Positions 42,963 through 52,051 are shown, numbered from the stretch's first letter. The stretch: 64,000 nt of DNA from Bog-159 sp050008575 (GCA_050008575.1 JBEKMJ010000035.1:11870-75869), one strand, 5' to 3'. A program made the numbers and translations. Notes: generated by a model not told the origin, from the letters alone.

Positions 42963-44597
42963 ATGATTCGAAGATTACCTACGTCTTTACTGACGATCGT
43001 CGCGATTGTGCCGGTCGTCACTGTGGTTTGCCAGGCGGCGCAGCCTCTGACGCACCATGTGCGCGATGTGGTTTCGAGCGGGCAGGCGCGGCAGGTCGGG
43101 CGCCTTCCAGCAACGCAGTCCATGCGCCTGGTTATGGTATTGCCGCACAGCAACGAGGCTGAGTTGCAGAGCCTGTTGCAGCAAATCTACGATCCTTCCA
43201 GCCCCAATTACGAACAGTACTTCACGGTGGAAGAGTTCACCAGCAGGTTTGGTCCCAGCCAGCCGGATTATGACGCGCTGGTGAATTTCGCGCAAACCCA
43301 CGGTTTGACGGTAGTTGGAACTTCCGTCAACCGCACGAACCTGGATGTGACGGGAACGGTGGCCAGCATCGAGTCGGCCCTGCATGTAAACATGGGCGTC
43401 TACCAGCACCCCACCGAAAACCGCACGTTCTTCTCCCCGGACCGGGAGCCTACACCGGATCTTTCGATTCCGCTGTGGAGCATCTCGGGCCTGGACAACT
43501 ATTCCATCCCGCAGCCTCTCCTCTCGCGGAGACCCGCGGGTGTGCAACCCGACGCCACCACCGGCTCCTGCCCGTCAAAATCTTTTTGCGGCAGCGACAT
43601 GCGGGCGGCATACTACGGTGGTTCGAGTCTCACCGGCACCGGCCAATCGCTGGGGTTGCTGGAATACTACGGCACCGACCTGGCCGATCTGAACACGTAC
43701 TACAAGAACGCGGGTCAGACCAACAATGTCCCGATCACTCTTAAACCCACGGACAACACCAGCACGAGCTGTATCTACCCAAGCTGTGACGACACCGAAC
43801 AGACCATTGATATGACTCAGGCGTTGGGGATGGCCCCCGGCCTCGCCAGCCTGGTGATGTACATCGGATCCACCGATACCGCGATTCTTAACGGTATGGC
43901 GACGGCCAGTCCGCTGAACGCGCAATTGAGTTCCTCTTGGACCTGGCGGCCAGCGGACCCCAGCACAGACGACCCGTACTTCGAAGAGTTCGCGGCGCAA
44001 GGTCAGAATTACTTTCAGGCGGCCGGCGATAGCGGGAAGTGGACGTCGAGAGCCGAAATTTGGCCGGCGGATTCGGCGTATGTCACCTCCGTAGGCGGGA
44101 CGGACCTCGAGACCGCCAGCGCAGGCGGCCCCTGGGCTTCGGAAACTGCTTGGTCCGACGGCGGCGGCGGCATTTCGCCGAACGGTATTGCGATTCCCTC
44201 CTGGCAGGTAACTACGGCGGCGGGTTGCTCCAGTTGCTCCCAGACCCTGCGCAACGGCCCGGACGTTTCGGCAAACGCGAACTTTACGTTTTACGTCTGC
44301 GCCGACCAGACTACCTGCACCGCCAACGATTACGGCGGGACCAGCTTTGCGACGCCGATGTGGGCCGCTTACACAGCGCTCGCTAATGAACTGCGAGTGT
44401 CTAAGGGCGGCAAGCCGCTCGGCTTCGTCAATCCCTTCTTCTACAAAATTGGTCTGTCGTCGATCTATACCACCGATTTCCACGACATCACCAGCGGCAG
44501 CAACGGCTACTCGGCGACCAAGGGTTACGATTTGGCGACCGGCTGGGGAAGCCCGAACGGGGCCAACCTGATCAACACACTGGCTAAAGCGAAGTAA
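42963..44597 (+). CDS. Sedolisin (S53) peptidase, paralogue without Ig repeats
   Basis: 544 residues. Signal peptide (RRLPTSLLTIVAIVPVVTVV), pro-domain and S53 catalytic domain, closely related to its upstream neighbour throughout. Catalytic residues are kept: Glu/Asp in DDTEQTIDMTQALGMAPG, Asp in FQAAGDSGKW, Ser in YGGTSFATPMWAAY. It ends right after the calcium-site region (DLATGWGSPNGANL). In-frame codons after the stop still read TTITFSGGFKSAG, a scrap of the Ig-like repeat found in the first copy, so the tail was lost by a new stop plus deletion. It is an acid-active secreted peptidase. Confidence 0.92.
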   Translation: MIRRLPTSLLTIVAIVPVVTVVCQAAQPLTHHVRDVVSSGQARQVGRLPATQSMRLVMVLPHSNEAELQSLLQQIYDPSSPNYEQYFTVEEFTSRFGPSQPDYDALVNFAQTHGLTVVGTSVNRTNLDVTGTVASIESALHVNMGVYQHPTENRTFFSPDREPTPDLSIPLWSISGLDNYSIPQPLLSRRPAGVQPDATTGSCPSKSFCGSDMRAAYYGGSSLTGTGQSLGLLEYYGTDLADLNTYYKNAGQTNNVPITLKPTDNTSTSCIYPSCDDTEQTIDMTQALGMAPGLASLVMYIGSTDTAILNGMATASPLNAQLSSSWTWRPADPSTDDPYFEEFAAQGQNYFQAAGDSGKWTSRAEIWPADSAYVTSVGGTDLETASAGGPWASETAWSDGGGGISPNGIAIPSWQVTTAAGCSSCSQTLRNGPDVSANANFTFYVCADQTTCTANDYGGTSFATPMWAAYTALANELRVSKGGKPLGFVNPFFYKIGLSSIYTTDFHDITSGSNGYSATKGYDLATGWGSPNGANLINTLAKAK

Positions 44598-44646
44598 CCG
44601 ACCACCATTACCTTTTCCGGCGGCTTCAAATCGGCCGGAGATTAGA

Positions 44647-44677
44647 AAAGCCGGACCTCTTGGGGTCCGGCTTTTTT
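44647..44677 (+). terminator. Rho-independent terminator of the second sedolisin gene
   Basis: AAAAGCCGGACC-tcttg-GGGTCCGGCTTTT hairpin followed by a T run, 50 bases after the stop. This is the clearest intrinsic terminator in the window. Confidence 0.85.
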
Positions 44678-44719
44678 GTTCTCCGGCGCAGCGCCGGGGA
44701 TGCTAGACGGGCTTGGTAG

Positions 44720-44962
44720 CCCTCGTGGCGCACGCCCCCGGCGTGCCGTGTCGGCACTCTGCCGGCACAGGCGAGCTTCGCTCGCCTCCACAGGCTAACG
44801 CCTATGCCACCAAGCCCGGCACAGCTTCGAGGCAGGCGGCCTACGAGGCCGCCGCAGGCTGCGAGCCTGCCCCACAACAAGGCCAATGTCCAGGGGCGAG
44901 CGAAGCTCGCCTGTGCCGGCAGGAGTACCGGCACGGCACGCCGGGGGCGTGCGCCACGAGGG
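44720..44962. mobile_element. MITE-like hairpin element with 31-bp perfect terminal inverted repeats
   Basis: The left end 44720-44750 is the exact reverse complement of 44932-44962. Similarity continues inward with a few mismatches to ~70 bp on each side, through the GCCGGCACAGGCGAGC region. The middle holds an AACGCCTATGCCACCAAGCC linker, GGCGGCCTacgAGGCCGCC (44835-44853) and GCAGGCTgcgAGCCTGC (44854-44870). There is no coding capacity and no obvious target duplication. A related, more decayed copy is at 9061-9300; single ends occur near 21052, 32933 and 62290. Confidence 0.7.
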
Positions 44963-44983
44963 CCGTCCCACTAAAATGGCCAA

Positions 44984-45366
44984 TCGAAAAATATCCGCTG
45001 GGAACCGGCGCGGGAGGAGCGTCGGGGATCGCAAAGCGAGAAGTAAATGGCGACGGACTGCTGGATATCGTCACCTGCAACGCCAGTGCGAGCAACATTT
45101 CCGTGCTGCTCAACGATGGGAAGGGAAGCTTTCAGTCCGCGCAAGTCTTCCCGACCGGAGGGCAGCCGGAATCGGACGCAATCGCCACGGGGCACAACGT
45201 CAACGTGTTGTATGTAGCGTTGGGCGGCGGGACGGGCTCCCTTACACCGGCGGCGTCGTTTCAGGCCGGTCATCCATTAGGGGCGGTGGCAGGGAGTTTC
45301 AGCGGCGGCAAGACGCCCGCCATCGCTTATGGGGTCTCGGACAGCGTTGGCGTCATAAGCTGGTAG
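44984..45366 (+). pseudogene. FG-GAP/VCBS-repeat protein fragment
   Basis: An open frame without a plausible start reads KYPLGTGAGGASGIAKREVN, GDGLLDIVTCNASASNISVL and LNDGKGSFQSAQVFPTGGQP, the FG-GAP/VCBS pattern with its NGDGxLD calcium loop. The second half (VLYVALGGGTGSLTPAASFQ) is weaker. No signal peptide or 5' end is present; the frame emerges directly from the hairpin element at its left. It is most likely the 3' stump of a secreted beta-propeller protein gene, perhaps cut by the element. Confidence 0.55.
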
Positions 45367-45368
45367 CG

Positions 45369-46583
45369 CTACGGGGCGAATCGCGGCCTGGACGCCGTCG
45401 GACTGGCCGTAGCGGCCAACTCGAGGGGCGCCAGGTAGCCCTTGAATACGGTCGCCGTGGGGAACCCGATCGCATGCGTGGAGCGATCGTAAAGGATGGC
45501 TGAAATCGTGAAGCTGTCGTTACAGTGGCAGCCGAAGTGGCCCGCGGAACCGGCCACTTCATACAGAACGTCCACGCTTCCGCCGGTGACCGGCACGAAA
45601 TAGGTGCCTCCGTAGGAGGCGCCGGCCGCACTGCGCACCATCTTGGGGTCCACAACCAAGGCCGCCGCGAGCGAGCCGGTTTCCGATTGGACTTGGTTCG
45701 GCAGGAGCACGGAGCCGGCCGCATAACCGAGATTCGCGATGCGCGCCAGAAGCAATGTTGGGGTGGTGGCGAGGCCAATCGGTCCGGCCGGAGGAGACGA
45801 ACAGTCTCCATAGGAGAAGCACGGAGTAAATTGACTTTCCGTGTAGTAGTAAGTGCCCGGTATATCCTGGCGGGCTTTTGTCAGTGGCTCGGTGGCGGGG
45901 GTGATACGCATACGAAATGCATAGATGAAATTCTCCGTGAACGTAAATTGCGCGGTGGCCCCCACAACAAGTATTTCTCCGAAAGACAGACCCGGGGCTA
46001 CGAATGCAACAATCTGGCTCGGGTTGCCGATGGGGATGGTGGCCGAGACGGTCGCATAAACCGGGGCGGGAGAACTGCCAACCTGCAGTGCAGACGCATT
46101 GGCGCGGATGTTGGTCAGGCGGAGGGTGCGCGTCCCATCCGGGCCCGGCGCCACGAAAGGTACGCCGGACCAGGTGACGGAGGTGGGCGCGGACTGTTCG
46201 GCTTGATACACGTTGCCGGACCCGGGCGCACCCGCGGCCGCGAAGGGCGTTCCCAGCACTTGCCCGCTATAAGAAAAGCCGTTGCTGTCGTTGACGGCGT
46301 CGGGTTGCGGCTCGTCGATCAGCAGCAAGGCCTCCGAAGTGACGGGCACGGTGGCGAAGGTCAGGCTGGTGAGATCGGTGTTCAACGTCAGAGTGACGTT
46401 GATTAGGGTGGCAGCCGAGGCGGTGCCACCCGTGCAGACCACCACCACATCGCCGACCGGTTCCGCTTCTCCTTCGGCGCGCGCATGCGGTGTTACGGGC
46501 GCCGACGCGGTGCAGTCGAGCGCTTGCGCGCGGACGGTAGCCGCCACCACCAAGATGAACAGTGCGATATTGAATAGGCGCAT
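45369..46583 (-). CDS. Secreted protein of unknown function (acidobacterial)
   Basis: 404 residues from the ATG at 46583; longer in-frame starts lie in hairpin-repeat DNA. Signal peptide (RLFNIALFILVVAATVRAQ), then an immunoglobulin-like opening, LDCTASAPVTPHARAEGEAE and VVVCTGGT, with two cysteines. This start is frequent in acidobacterial secreted proteins. The rest is beta-rich (LINVTLTLNTDLTSLTFATV, RTLRLTNIRANASALQVGSS). No catalytic motif is seen. It converges on the FG-GAP fragment and runs in the same direction as the barrel protein behind it. Confidence 0.7.
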   Translation of the reverse strand: MRLFNIALFILVVAATVRAQALDCTASAPVTPHARAEGEAEPVGDVVVVCTGGTASAATLINVTLTLNTDLTSLTFATVPVTSEALLLIDEPQPDAVNDSNGFSYSGQVLGTPFAAAGAPGSGNVYQAEQSAPTSVTWSGVPFVAPGPDGTRTLRLTNIRANASALQVGSSPAPVYATVSATIPIGNPSQIVAFVAPGLSFGEILVVGATAQFTFTENFIYAFRMRITPATEPLTKARQDIPGTYYYTESQFTPCFSYGDCSSPPAGPIGLATTPTLLLARIANLGYAAGSVLLPNQVQSETGSLAAALVVDPKMVRSAAGASYGGTYFVPVTGGSVDVLYEVAGSAGHFGCHCNDSFTISAILYDRSTHAIGFPTATVFKGYLAPLELAATASPTASRPRFAP

Positions 46584-46601
46584 AGGTACGATCCATCGAC
46601 A

Positions 46602-46646
46602 GTGGGGCGGCCTACGAGGCCGCCGCAGGCTGCGAGCCTGCCCCAC
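46602..46646. repeat. Compound hairpin element with GTGGGGC/GCCCCAC ends
   Basis: 45 bp: GTGGGGC, GGCGGCCTacgAGGCCGCC (46606-46624), GCAGGCTgcgAGCCTGC (46625-46641), GCCCCAC. It sits between two minus-strand genes and ends exactly at the stop of the barrel gene (46647). Confidence 0.85.
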
Positions 46647-47411
46647 TTATTCCCAGTGGCCGGGGATGCCCCACCGCTTAGTCACATTACTGCCGAACTG
46701 GAAGCCGGGGCCGACTGAGAAACGAATGGTATTGTGTCCGGTCTGCAGCAGGTCGGGGAACAGATGATCGTGTACAAAATCGGCTTGCACGACCAGGCTG
46801 AAATGCTTGCTGATGTTGAACGCGCATCCGCCGCCGAACCCGTAGAACGCCGTCCATTCCTCCTCGTGGCCGGATGGCGCGACGGCATTCACCACGATGC
46901 GGGTGAGTTCGTCGATAGGATGCGCGGTGGCTGTTTCGTTAATGATGCCCGCGGAAGGCCGGATATAGGGCGTAATACGCTTGAAGCGGCGATAGGGAAA
47001 CTCCGGACCCGCCGTGAAGGTTTGCGTTACCGAGCTGAACGGCAGGGCGGCCACATAGGTAGAAGGGAGGATCCCGGCGGCGATCAATCCGGCAAGTATG
47101 GGGTCGAACTGGTTCTGCAGCGCGGTGGTGGCCTGGTTCAATGCGATCCTGGTGTTGCCGGTTCCGCGGCTGTAGTCGAACCCCAGACTGATATGCCGCG
47201 ACCACCGCGTTCCGGCCTGGATATGGAAGCCGGGCTCGAAGAGACTGAGCTTCGGGCTATCCAGAAACATGTATCCGGCGTAGACCAGGAAGCGGCCCAC
47301 ATACTGTCCTTCCGGTGGCGGCGTCTGCGGCGGCGGGGACGCCTGCGCCTGCGACGACTGCGCGAAGGCGGACGGCGCCGCGAGCAGCAGGAGGGTCGCC
47401 AGCAGCGTCAT
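46647..47411 (-). CDS. Outer-membrane beta-barrel protein
   Basis: 254 residues from the ATG at 47411, which gives a clean signal peptide (MTLLATLLLLAAPSAFAQ). After a Pro/Gln-rich linker the strands alternate in barrel fashion: FLVYAGYMFLDSPKLSLFEP, AGTRWSRHISLGFDYSRG, FSVGPGFQFG near the end. It resembles OmpW/opacity-type eight-stranded proteins. Function unknown. A GTG at 47450 is an alternative start. It could share a transcript with the secreted protein downstream, which lies beyond a hairpin element. Confidence 0.7.
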   Translation of the reverse strand: MTLLATLLLLAAPSAFAQSSQAQASPPPQTPPPEGQYVGRFLVYAGYMFLDSPKLSLFEPGFHIQAGTRWSRHISLGFDYSRGTGNTRIALNQATTALQNQFDPILAGLIAAGILPSTYVAALPFSSVTQTFTAGPEFPYRRFKRITPYIRPSAGIINETATAHPIDELTRIVVNAVAPSGHEEEWTAFYGFGGGCAFNISKHFSLVVQADFVHDHLFPDLLQTGHNTIRFSVGPGFQFGSNVTKRWGIPGHWE

Positions 47412-47541
47412 GGCCGGTCTGTTTGGTATTGGTTTTTGGTCTCTGAGCACGGTAATGGCTACAGGGTAGCATCATCGTAACGTTGGTGACGAAGGTACTG
47501 GTACTAGAACGTCGATGCCCCACTTGCGATAATCAAGTTTC

Positions 47542-48927
47542 ATGGATGCACCAGTCGCGATCGTCGGAGGCGGCATTTCCGGCTTATCCACCGCTTATTA
47601 CCTGGCCCAGGCCGGCATTCCCTCCACGCTCATCGAAGCGCGCCCGCGGCTGGGCGGCGTGATTCAAACTGAGCGCGTGGATGGCTGCGTGATCGAGGCC
47701 GGCCCCGACAGCTTCCTTTCCATGAAGCCGGCGGCCATGGACCTGATCCGCGAGTTGGGATTGGCGGACGAGGTGATCGGCTCGAACGATCACCTGCGCG
47801 TGACCTACGTTTGGAAGGGTGGGCGGCTGGTGCCTTTGCCGGACGGCTTGCAGCTTATGGTGCCCACCAAGCTGATCCCGCTGCTGACCACGCGGCTGCT
47901 GAGCTGGCCCACCAAGATGCGCATGGGCATGGAACTGTTCCACCCGCCGGGCCGCCGCGTGGAAGATCAATCGGTGGCCGAGTTCGTTACGTCGCACTAC
48001 GGCGCCGAAGCGGTGGACTACCTGGCCGAGCCGCTGCTCTCGGGCATTTACGGGGGCAGTCCCAGCGCGCTCAGCATCTCGAGCGTGCTGCCGCGGTTCG
48101 TGGAGCTGGAAGCCAAATACGGAAGCCTCACCAAGGGCGTTCTGGCCGAGTTGAAAGCCAACAAGGCGCAAGCCAAACGTCTGCCGCTGTTTCGCACGCT
48201 GAAGAGCGGACTGGGCCAGATGGTGTCGGCATTGACCGCGCGGATCGCACGCGACGCCACGATTCTGCATCGGCGCGCCGAAGCGGTCGAAAGTACCGGC
48301 GGCGGCTTCCGCATCAAACTGGACGACGGCTGGCTGGAGAGCGCGCAACTGGTGCTGGCGTGCGAAGCGCACAACGCCGCGACGCTCACGGCCGGTCTCG
48401 ATGGCCGGCTGGCGGAGTTACTCGGCGGCGTCCCCTACAGTTCATCGATGACCGTGGCGCTGGGCTTCCCGGACAGCGCGTTCCCTAAACCGCTCGAGGG
48501 TTTCGGCTTTCTGGTGCCGAAGCGCGAACGCCGCCGCCTGGTGGCGTGTACCTGGGTGGGCACCAAGTTCTCGCACCGCGTGCCCCGCGGTACAACGCTG
48601 CTGCGCTGCTTTCTGGGCGGCATGGACGATGCCGGGATTCTTTCGGAAAGCGACGATGCGATCGTCGAAGCGGTGGTGCGCGAGTTGCACGATATCGCCG
48701 GATTTCGGGCCGCGCCGGCGTTCTGGCGTATCTTCCGCTGGCCCCGCTCCATGGCGCAGTACACGGTTGGCCACCCGGCGCGGCTGGCCGAAATCGAAGC
48801 GCGCGCCGCCGCGATTCCAGGCTTCCAACTGGCCGGCAATGCCTATACCGGCATCGGGATACCGGATTGCATCCGCATGGGCAAGCAGGCGGCCGAAGCC
48901 ATCTCGAAAGCCTTGTGCCCGGTTTGA
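47542..48927 (+). CDS. hemY: Protoporphyrinogen/coproporphyrinogen oxidase, HemY type
   Basis: 461 residues. The FAD-binding N-terminus VAIVGGGISGLSTAYYLAQA, the GG-doublet motif ARPRLGGVIQTE and GCVIEAGPDSFLSMKPAAMD match HemY. The middle EPLLSGIYGGSPSALSISSV is the family fingerprint, and the C-terminus LAGNAYTGIGIPDCIRMGKQ binds FAD. It oxidises protoporphyrinogen IX or coproporphyrinogen III with oxygen, a late haem step. No other haem genes are adjacent. The beta-propeller gene starts 20 bases later. Confidence 0.93.
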   Translation: MDAPVAIVGGGISGLSTAYYLAQAGIPSTLIEARPRLGGVIQTERVDGCVIEAGPDSFLSMKPAAMDLIRELGLADEVIGSNDHLRVTYVWKGGRLVPLPDGLQLMVPTKLIPLLTTRLLSWPTKMRMGMELFHPPGRRVEDQSVAEFVTSHYGAEAVDYLAEPLLSGIYGGSPSALSISSVLPRFVELEAKYGSLTKGVLAELKANKAQAKRLPLFRTLKSGLGQMVSALTARIARDATILHRRAEAVESTGGGFRIKLDDGWLESAQLVLACEAHNAATLTAGLDGRLAELLGGVPYSSSMTVALGFPDSAFPKPLEGFGFLVPKRERRRLVACTWVGTKFSHRVPRGTTLLRCFLGGMDDAGILSESDDAIVEAVVRELHDIAGFRAAPAFWRIFRWPRSMAQYTVGHPARLAEIEARAAAIPGFQLAGNAYTGIGIPDCIRMGKQAAEAISKALCPV

Positions 48928-48947
48928 TCCATTTACCTTACATCGCC

Positions 48948-50045
48948 ATGAAATCTTCCATTTTCGTTTGCAGTGCCATCGCCACGCTCTCCGTGTTGTC
49001 CGCCGCGGACCCGGCGGCCAACCCTCTGCCGGGCATGCCGGCGGTCCTGAACAAGCGCGACATCTACTCGGCCGACGCGGCAGGCGATCTCAGCCCCGTG
49101 GTGCGCAAGTATCCGTCGCTGATCTATGTGCCGAACAGCGGCAGCAACAGCGTGGATATCATCGATCCCAAGACGTACCGCATCGTCGGGCATTTTCGCG
49201 TCGGGCGGCAACCGCAGCACGTTACGCCATCTTACGATTTGAAGACACTTTGGGTGCTTTGCGACTTAGGCGACAGTATCACGCTGATCGATCCGGCCAC
49301 CGGCAAGAAGGGCAAGACTCTGAAGGTCAAGGATCCCTATAACATGTATTACACGCCGGATGGCAAGTACGCCATCGTGGTGGCGGAGCGCATCCACCAG
49401 CTTGACTTCCGGGACGCGCGGACGATGCAATTGGTGAAGTCGCTGCCGGTGCCTTGCCGCGGCGTGGATCACATGGACTTTTCCGCCAACGGACGCTACC
49501 TGATCGCCAGTTGCGAATTTTCGGGCGCGTTGGTGAAGGTGGATGTGGAAGCCTTGACGGTGCTGGGATCTTTGGATCTGCCCGGCGGCGGCATGCCTCA
49601 GGACGTGAAGCTGTCGCCGGATGGCGAGGTGTTCTATGTGGCCGATATGCAGGCCAATGGCGTGCATCTGATCGACGGCGAGCGGATGCGCGTGTTGGGC
49701 TTCGTGCCGACGGGCAGGGGCGCGCACGGTCTGTATGCCAGCCGCGATTCCAAGGTGTTGTACGTCTCAAATCGCGGAGAAGGCAGTATTTCCTTGATCG
49801 ACTTCGCCGCGCGCAAAGTGGCTCGTAAGTGGGAAATCCCGCACGGCACACCCGATATGGGAGGCGTCTCCGCGGATGGCAAGGTGCTGTGGCTCTCGGG
49901 CCGTTATAGCAAGGAAGTGTACGCTATCGACACCGGCGACGGCCATTTGCTGGCGCGCATCAAGGTGGGCAAAGGTCCGCATGGGCTGTGCGTGTATCCG
50001 CAGCCGGGGCGGTATTCATTGGGGCACACGGGCGTGTTCCGGTGA
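48948..50045 (+). CDS. Secreted YncE-like beta-propeller protein
   Basis: 365 residues from the ATG at 48948, where a signal peptide begins (KSSIFVCSAIATLSVLSA). Six or seven blades follow, each with the YVPNSG / YVADMQ / YVSNRG-type strand and the x-IDPKT / IDPATGK / IDFAARK turns of YncE-like propellers. There are no cytochrome or metal-site motifs such as CxxCH, so it is not a haem-d1 type propeller. It probably binds a ligand or protein in the periplasm. It may be co-transcribed with hemY. Confidence 0.82.
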   Translation: MKSSIFVCSAIATLSVLSAADPAANPLPGMPAVLNKRDIYSADAAGDLSPVVRKYPSLIYVPNSGSNSVDIIDPKTYRIVGHFRVGRQPQHVTPSYDLKTLWVLCDLGDSITLIDPATGKKGKTLKVKDPYNMYYTPDGKYAIVVAERIHQLDFRDARTMQLVKSLPVPCRGVDHMDFSANGRYLIASCEFSGALVKVDVEALTVLGSLDLPGGGMPQDVKLSPDGEVFYVADMQANGVHLIDGERMRVLGFVPTGRGAHGLYASRDSKVLYVSNRGEGSISLIDFAARKVARKWEIPHGTPDMGGVSADGKVLWLSGRYSKEVYAIDTGDGHLLARIKVGKGPHGLCVYPQPGRYSLGHTGVFR

Positions 50046-50166
50046 GGCAGGTGCTACCGGGCGGCGGTGAGCTAAGAATGGATTGACTAAACCCCGTTTG
50101 GATTTGGCGGGATGAACAAACTCCAGCGCGGCGCCGATGCACCACGCAATCTGTTATAAGTATGGC

Positions 50167-50940
50167 GTGATCCATCGCCGTCAATTCGTGGGGGCCGCGG
50201 CTTCGGCCGGCCTGGCTGCACTTCCCGCCGCCGCCGCCCAACAGAACGCCTTCTTCGAGTTGCGCTATTACTACATGCGGAATGGCAGCCAGACGCAGCG
50301 CACCGCGGATTTCCTGAGCAAGCGCTTTCTGCCCGCCGCCCATCGCCTGGGCATCGGTCCGCTGGGATTCTTCGGCGCGGTCGTGGCCGAAGGCAGCCCC
50401 TTCGTCCTATCCCTGATTAGTTATCCATCCGCCGCGGCCTTCGCCGCCGGCATGGAGCGTCTGGCCGCCGACCAGGAGTTCAAGGCGGGCTTCGACGAGT
50501 ACAACTCCATGACCGAGTGGAGCTACATCCGCATGCAAAACTCCTTGCTGCGGGCCTTCGACTGCATGCCATCGGTGGCGGTTCCGCCCGCCGGCCAGCG
50601 CCCGCCGCGCATCTTTGAACTGCGCACCTACGAATCCAACAACGCCAAGGCCGCGCAACGCAAGATCCGCATGTTCAACGAAGGCGAAGCCGCCATTTTC
50701 CAGCGGCTCGGCATGGCGCCGGTCTTCTTCGGCGAAACCGTCGTCGGGAGTAATCTGCCGAACCTGACTTACATGCTGTCCTTCGACAGCCTGGCGGCGC
50801 GCGAGAACCTGTGGGGCGCGTTCGGCGCGGACGCCGAATGGCAGAAGCTGCGCGCCCAGCCGGGTTATGCGGACGCCGAGATCGTCTCCAATATCAGCAA
50901 CGCGATCCTGCGCCCGCTGGATTTTTCGCCTATTCGCTGA
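50167..50940 (+). CDS. NIPSNAP-family protein with Tat signal
   Basis: 257 residues from a GTG at 50167, which puts the Tat motif IHRRQFVGAAASAGLAALPA at the N-terminus. The mature part has two NIPSNAP-type ferredoxin-like halves: FELRYYYMRNGSQTQRTADF and FELRTYESNNAKAAQRKIRM, each ending in a long FFG-x-x-V strand. NIPSNAP domains are dimeric alpha/beta barrels with no settled biochemical role. The Tat signal says it is folded before export. Its neighbour 14 bases downstream is another Tat substrate, so the two may act together. Confidence 0.85.
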   Translation: MIHRRQFVGAAASAGLAALPAAAAQQNAFFELRYYYMRNGSQTQRTADFLSKRFLPAAHRLGIGPLGFFGAVVAEGSPFVLSLISYPSAAAFAAGMERLAADQEFKAGFDEYNSMTEWSYIRMQNSLLRAFDCMPSVAVPPAGQRPPRIFELRTYESNNAKAAQRKIRMFNEGEAAIFQRLGMAPVFFGETVVGSNLPNLTYMLSFDSLAARENLWGAFGADAEWQKLRAQPGYADAEIVSNISNAILRPLDFSPIR

Positions 50941-50954
50941 ACGGGAGCGTCGCC

Positions 50955-52043
50955 ATGCACCGCCGTCATTTCCTGGAAGCCGCCGCCACGGCCCTGGCTG
51001 CCGCGGGACGAGCCGCCGGCCAGGACAGGCCAGCAGGCCTATCCCAAGGCAAATTGAAGCTGGGCACCCAAAACGATTCATCCGACGCGGCCCTGCGCAT
51101 CCTCTCGGCATTCGGCGTCAATCACATCTGCACTACTCTGCCTTCCCCCCGCATGGACGCGAACTGGTCCGTCGAGGGTCTCACGCGGCTGCGCGAACGC
51201 GTCGAGTCGTTCGGCATTCGCCTCGAGATGGTCCCGCTGCCGCTGAGTTCCAGTTACATCGCACATGCGGAAAACCCCAACATCATGCTGGGCCGGAGCC
51301 CGGAGCGCGACCGCGAAATCGACACCATCTGCCAAATGATTCGCAACGCCGCGCGCGCCGGCATCCCCGCCCTGAAATACAACTTGACCATTCTGGGCGT
51401 AGTGCGGTCGGAGCCCTCGCCCGGACGCGGCGGCGCGCATTACAGCACCTTCGTCTACGAGAAGGCCGCGTTGGACCGGACGCTCACCGAAGCCGGGCCC
51501 ATCAGTGCGGACACCGCCTGGGAGCGCATCGGGTATTTCCTCAAGCGGGTGGTCCCCGTTGCCGAGGAATATAAAATCAGGATGGCTTGCCACCCGCACG
51601 ATCCCGGCATGCCGCCCGGCAAGGGTTTTCGCGGCGTGGAACGCGTCCTCGGCAGTGTAGACGGGCTCAAGCGCTTTATCGAGATCGCGCCCAGTCCGTA
51701 TCACGGCCTGAACTTTTGCCAGGGCACTATCTCCGAGATGCTCGTCAGGCCGGCCGACGAAATCTTCGATGTGATCCGGTACTTCGGCGCGCGCGGCAAA
51801 ATCTTCAACGTGCACTTCCGCAATATCAAAGGCGGCTTTCTGAATTTCCAGGAGACGTTTCCGGACGATGGCGACGTAAACATGATCCGGGCCATGCGTG
51901 TATATAAGGAAGTGGGTTACGACGGCATGCTCATGCCCGACCATGTGCCTGCGATCGACGGCGATGCGGAAGGCAAGCAGGCCTTCGCATACGCGTACGG
52001 GTATATCCAGGCCTTGATTCAGATGGTCAACATGGAAGCGTAA
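50955..52043 (+). CDS. Tat-exported mannonate-dehydratase-like TIM-barrel protein
   Basis: 362 residues from the ATG at 50955, opening MHRRHFLEAAATALAAAGRA, a Tat signal. The barrel carries the UxuA-type metal residues MACHPHDPGMPPGKGFRGVE, YHGLNFCQGTISEM and NVHFRNIKGGFLNFQETF, then MLMPDHVPAIDGD. Normal UxuA is cytoplasmic and dehydrates D-mannonate to 2-keto-3-deoxygluconate; here the enzyme is sent to the periplasm, so its substrate probably differs. It follows the NIPSNAP gene by 14 bases, in one operon. Confidence 0.85.
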   Translation: MHRRHFLEAAATALAAAGRAAGQDRPAGLSQGKLKLGTQNDSSDAALRILSAFGVNHICTTLPSPRMDANWSVEGLTRLRERVESFGIRLEMVPLPLSSSYIAHAENPNIMLGRSPERDREIDTICQMIRNAARAGIPALKYNLTILGVVRSEPSPGRGGAHYSTFVYEKAALDRTLTEAGPISADTAWERIGYFLKRVVPVAEEYKIRMACHPHDPGMPPGKGFRGVERVLGSVDGLKRFIEIAPSPYHGLNFCQGTISEMLVRPADEIFDVIRYFGARGKIFNVHFRNIKGGFLNFQETFPDDGDVNMIRAMRVYKEVGYDGMLMPDHVPAIDGDAEGKQAFAYAYGYIQALIQMVNMEA

Positions 52044-52051
52044 GGCGTGTC

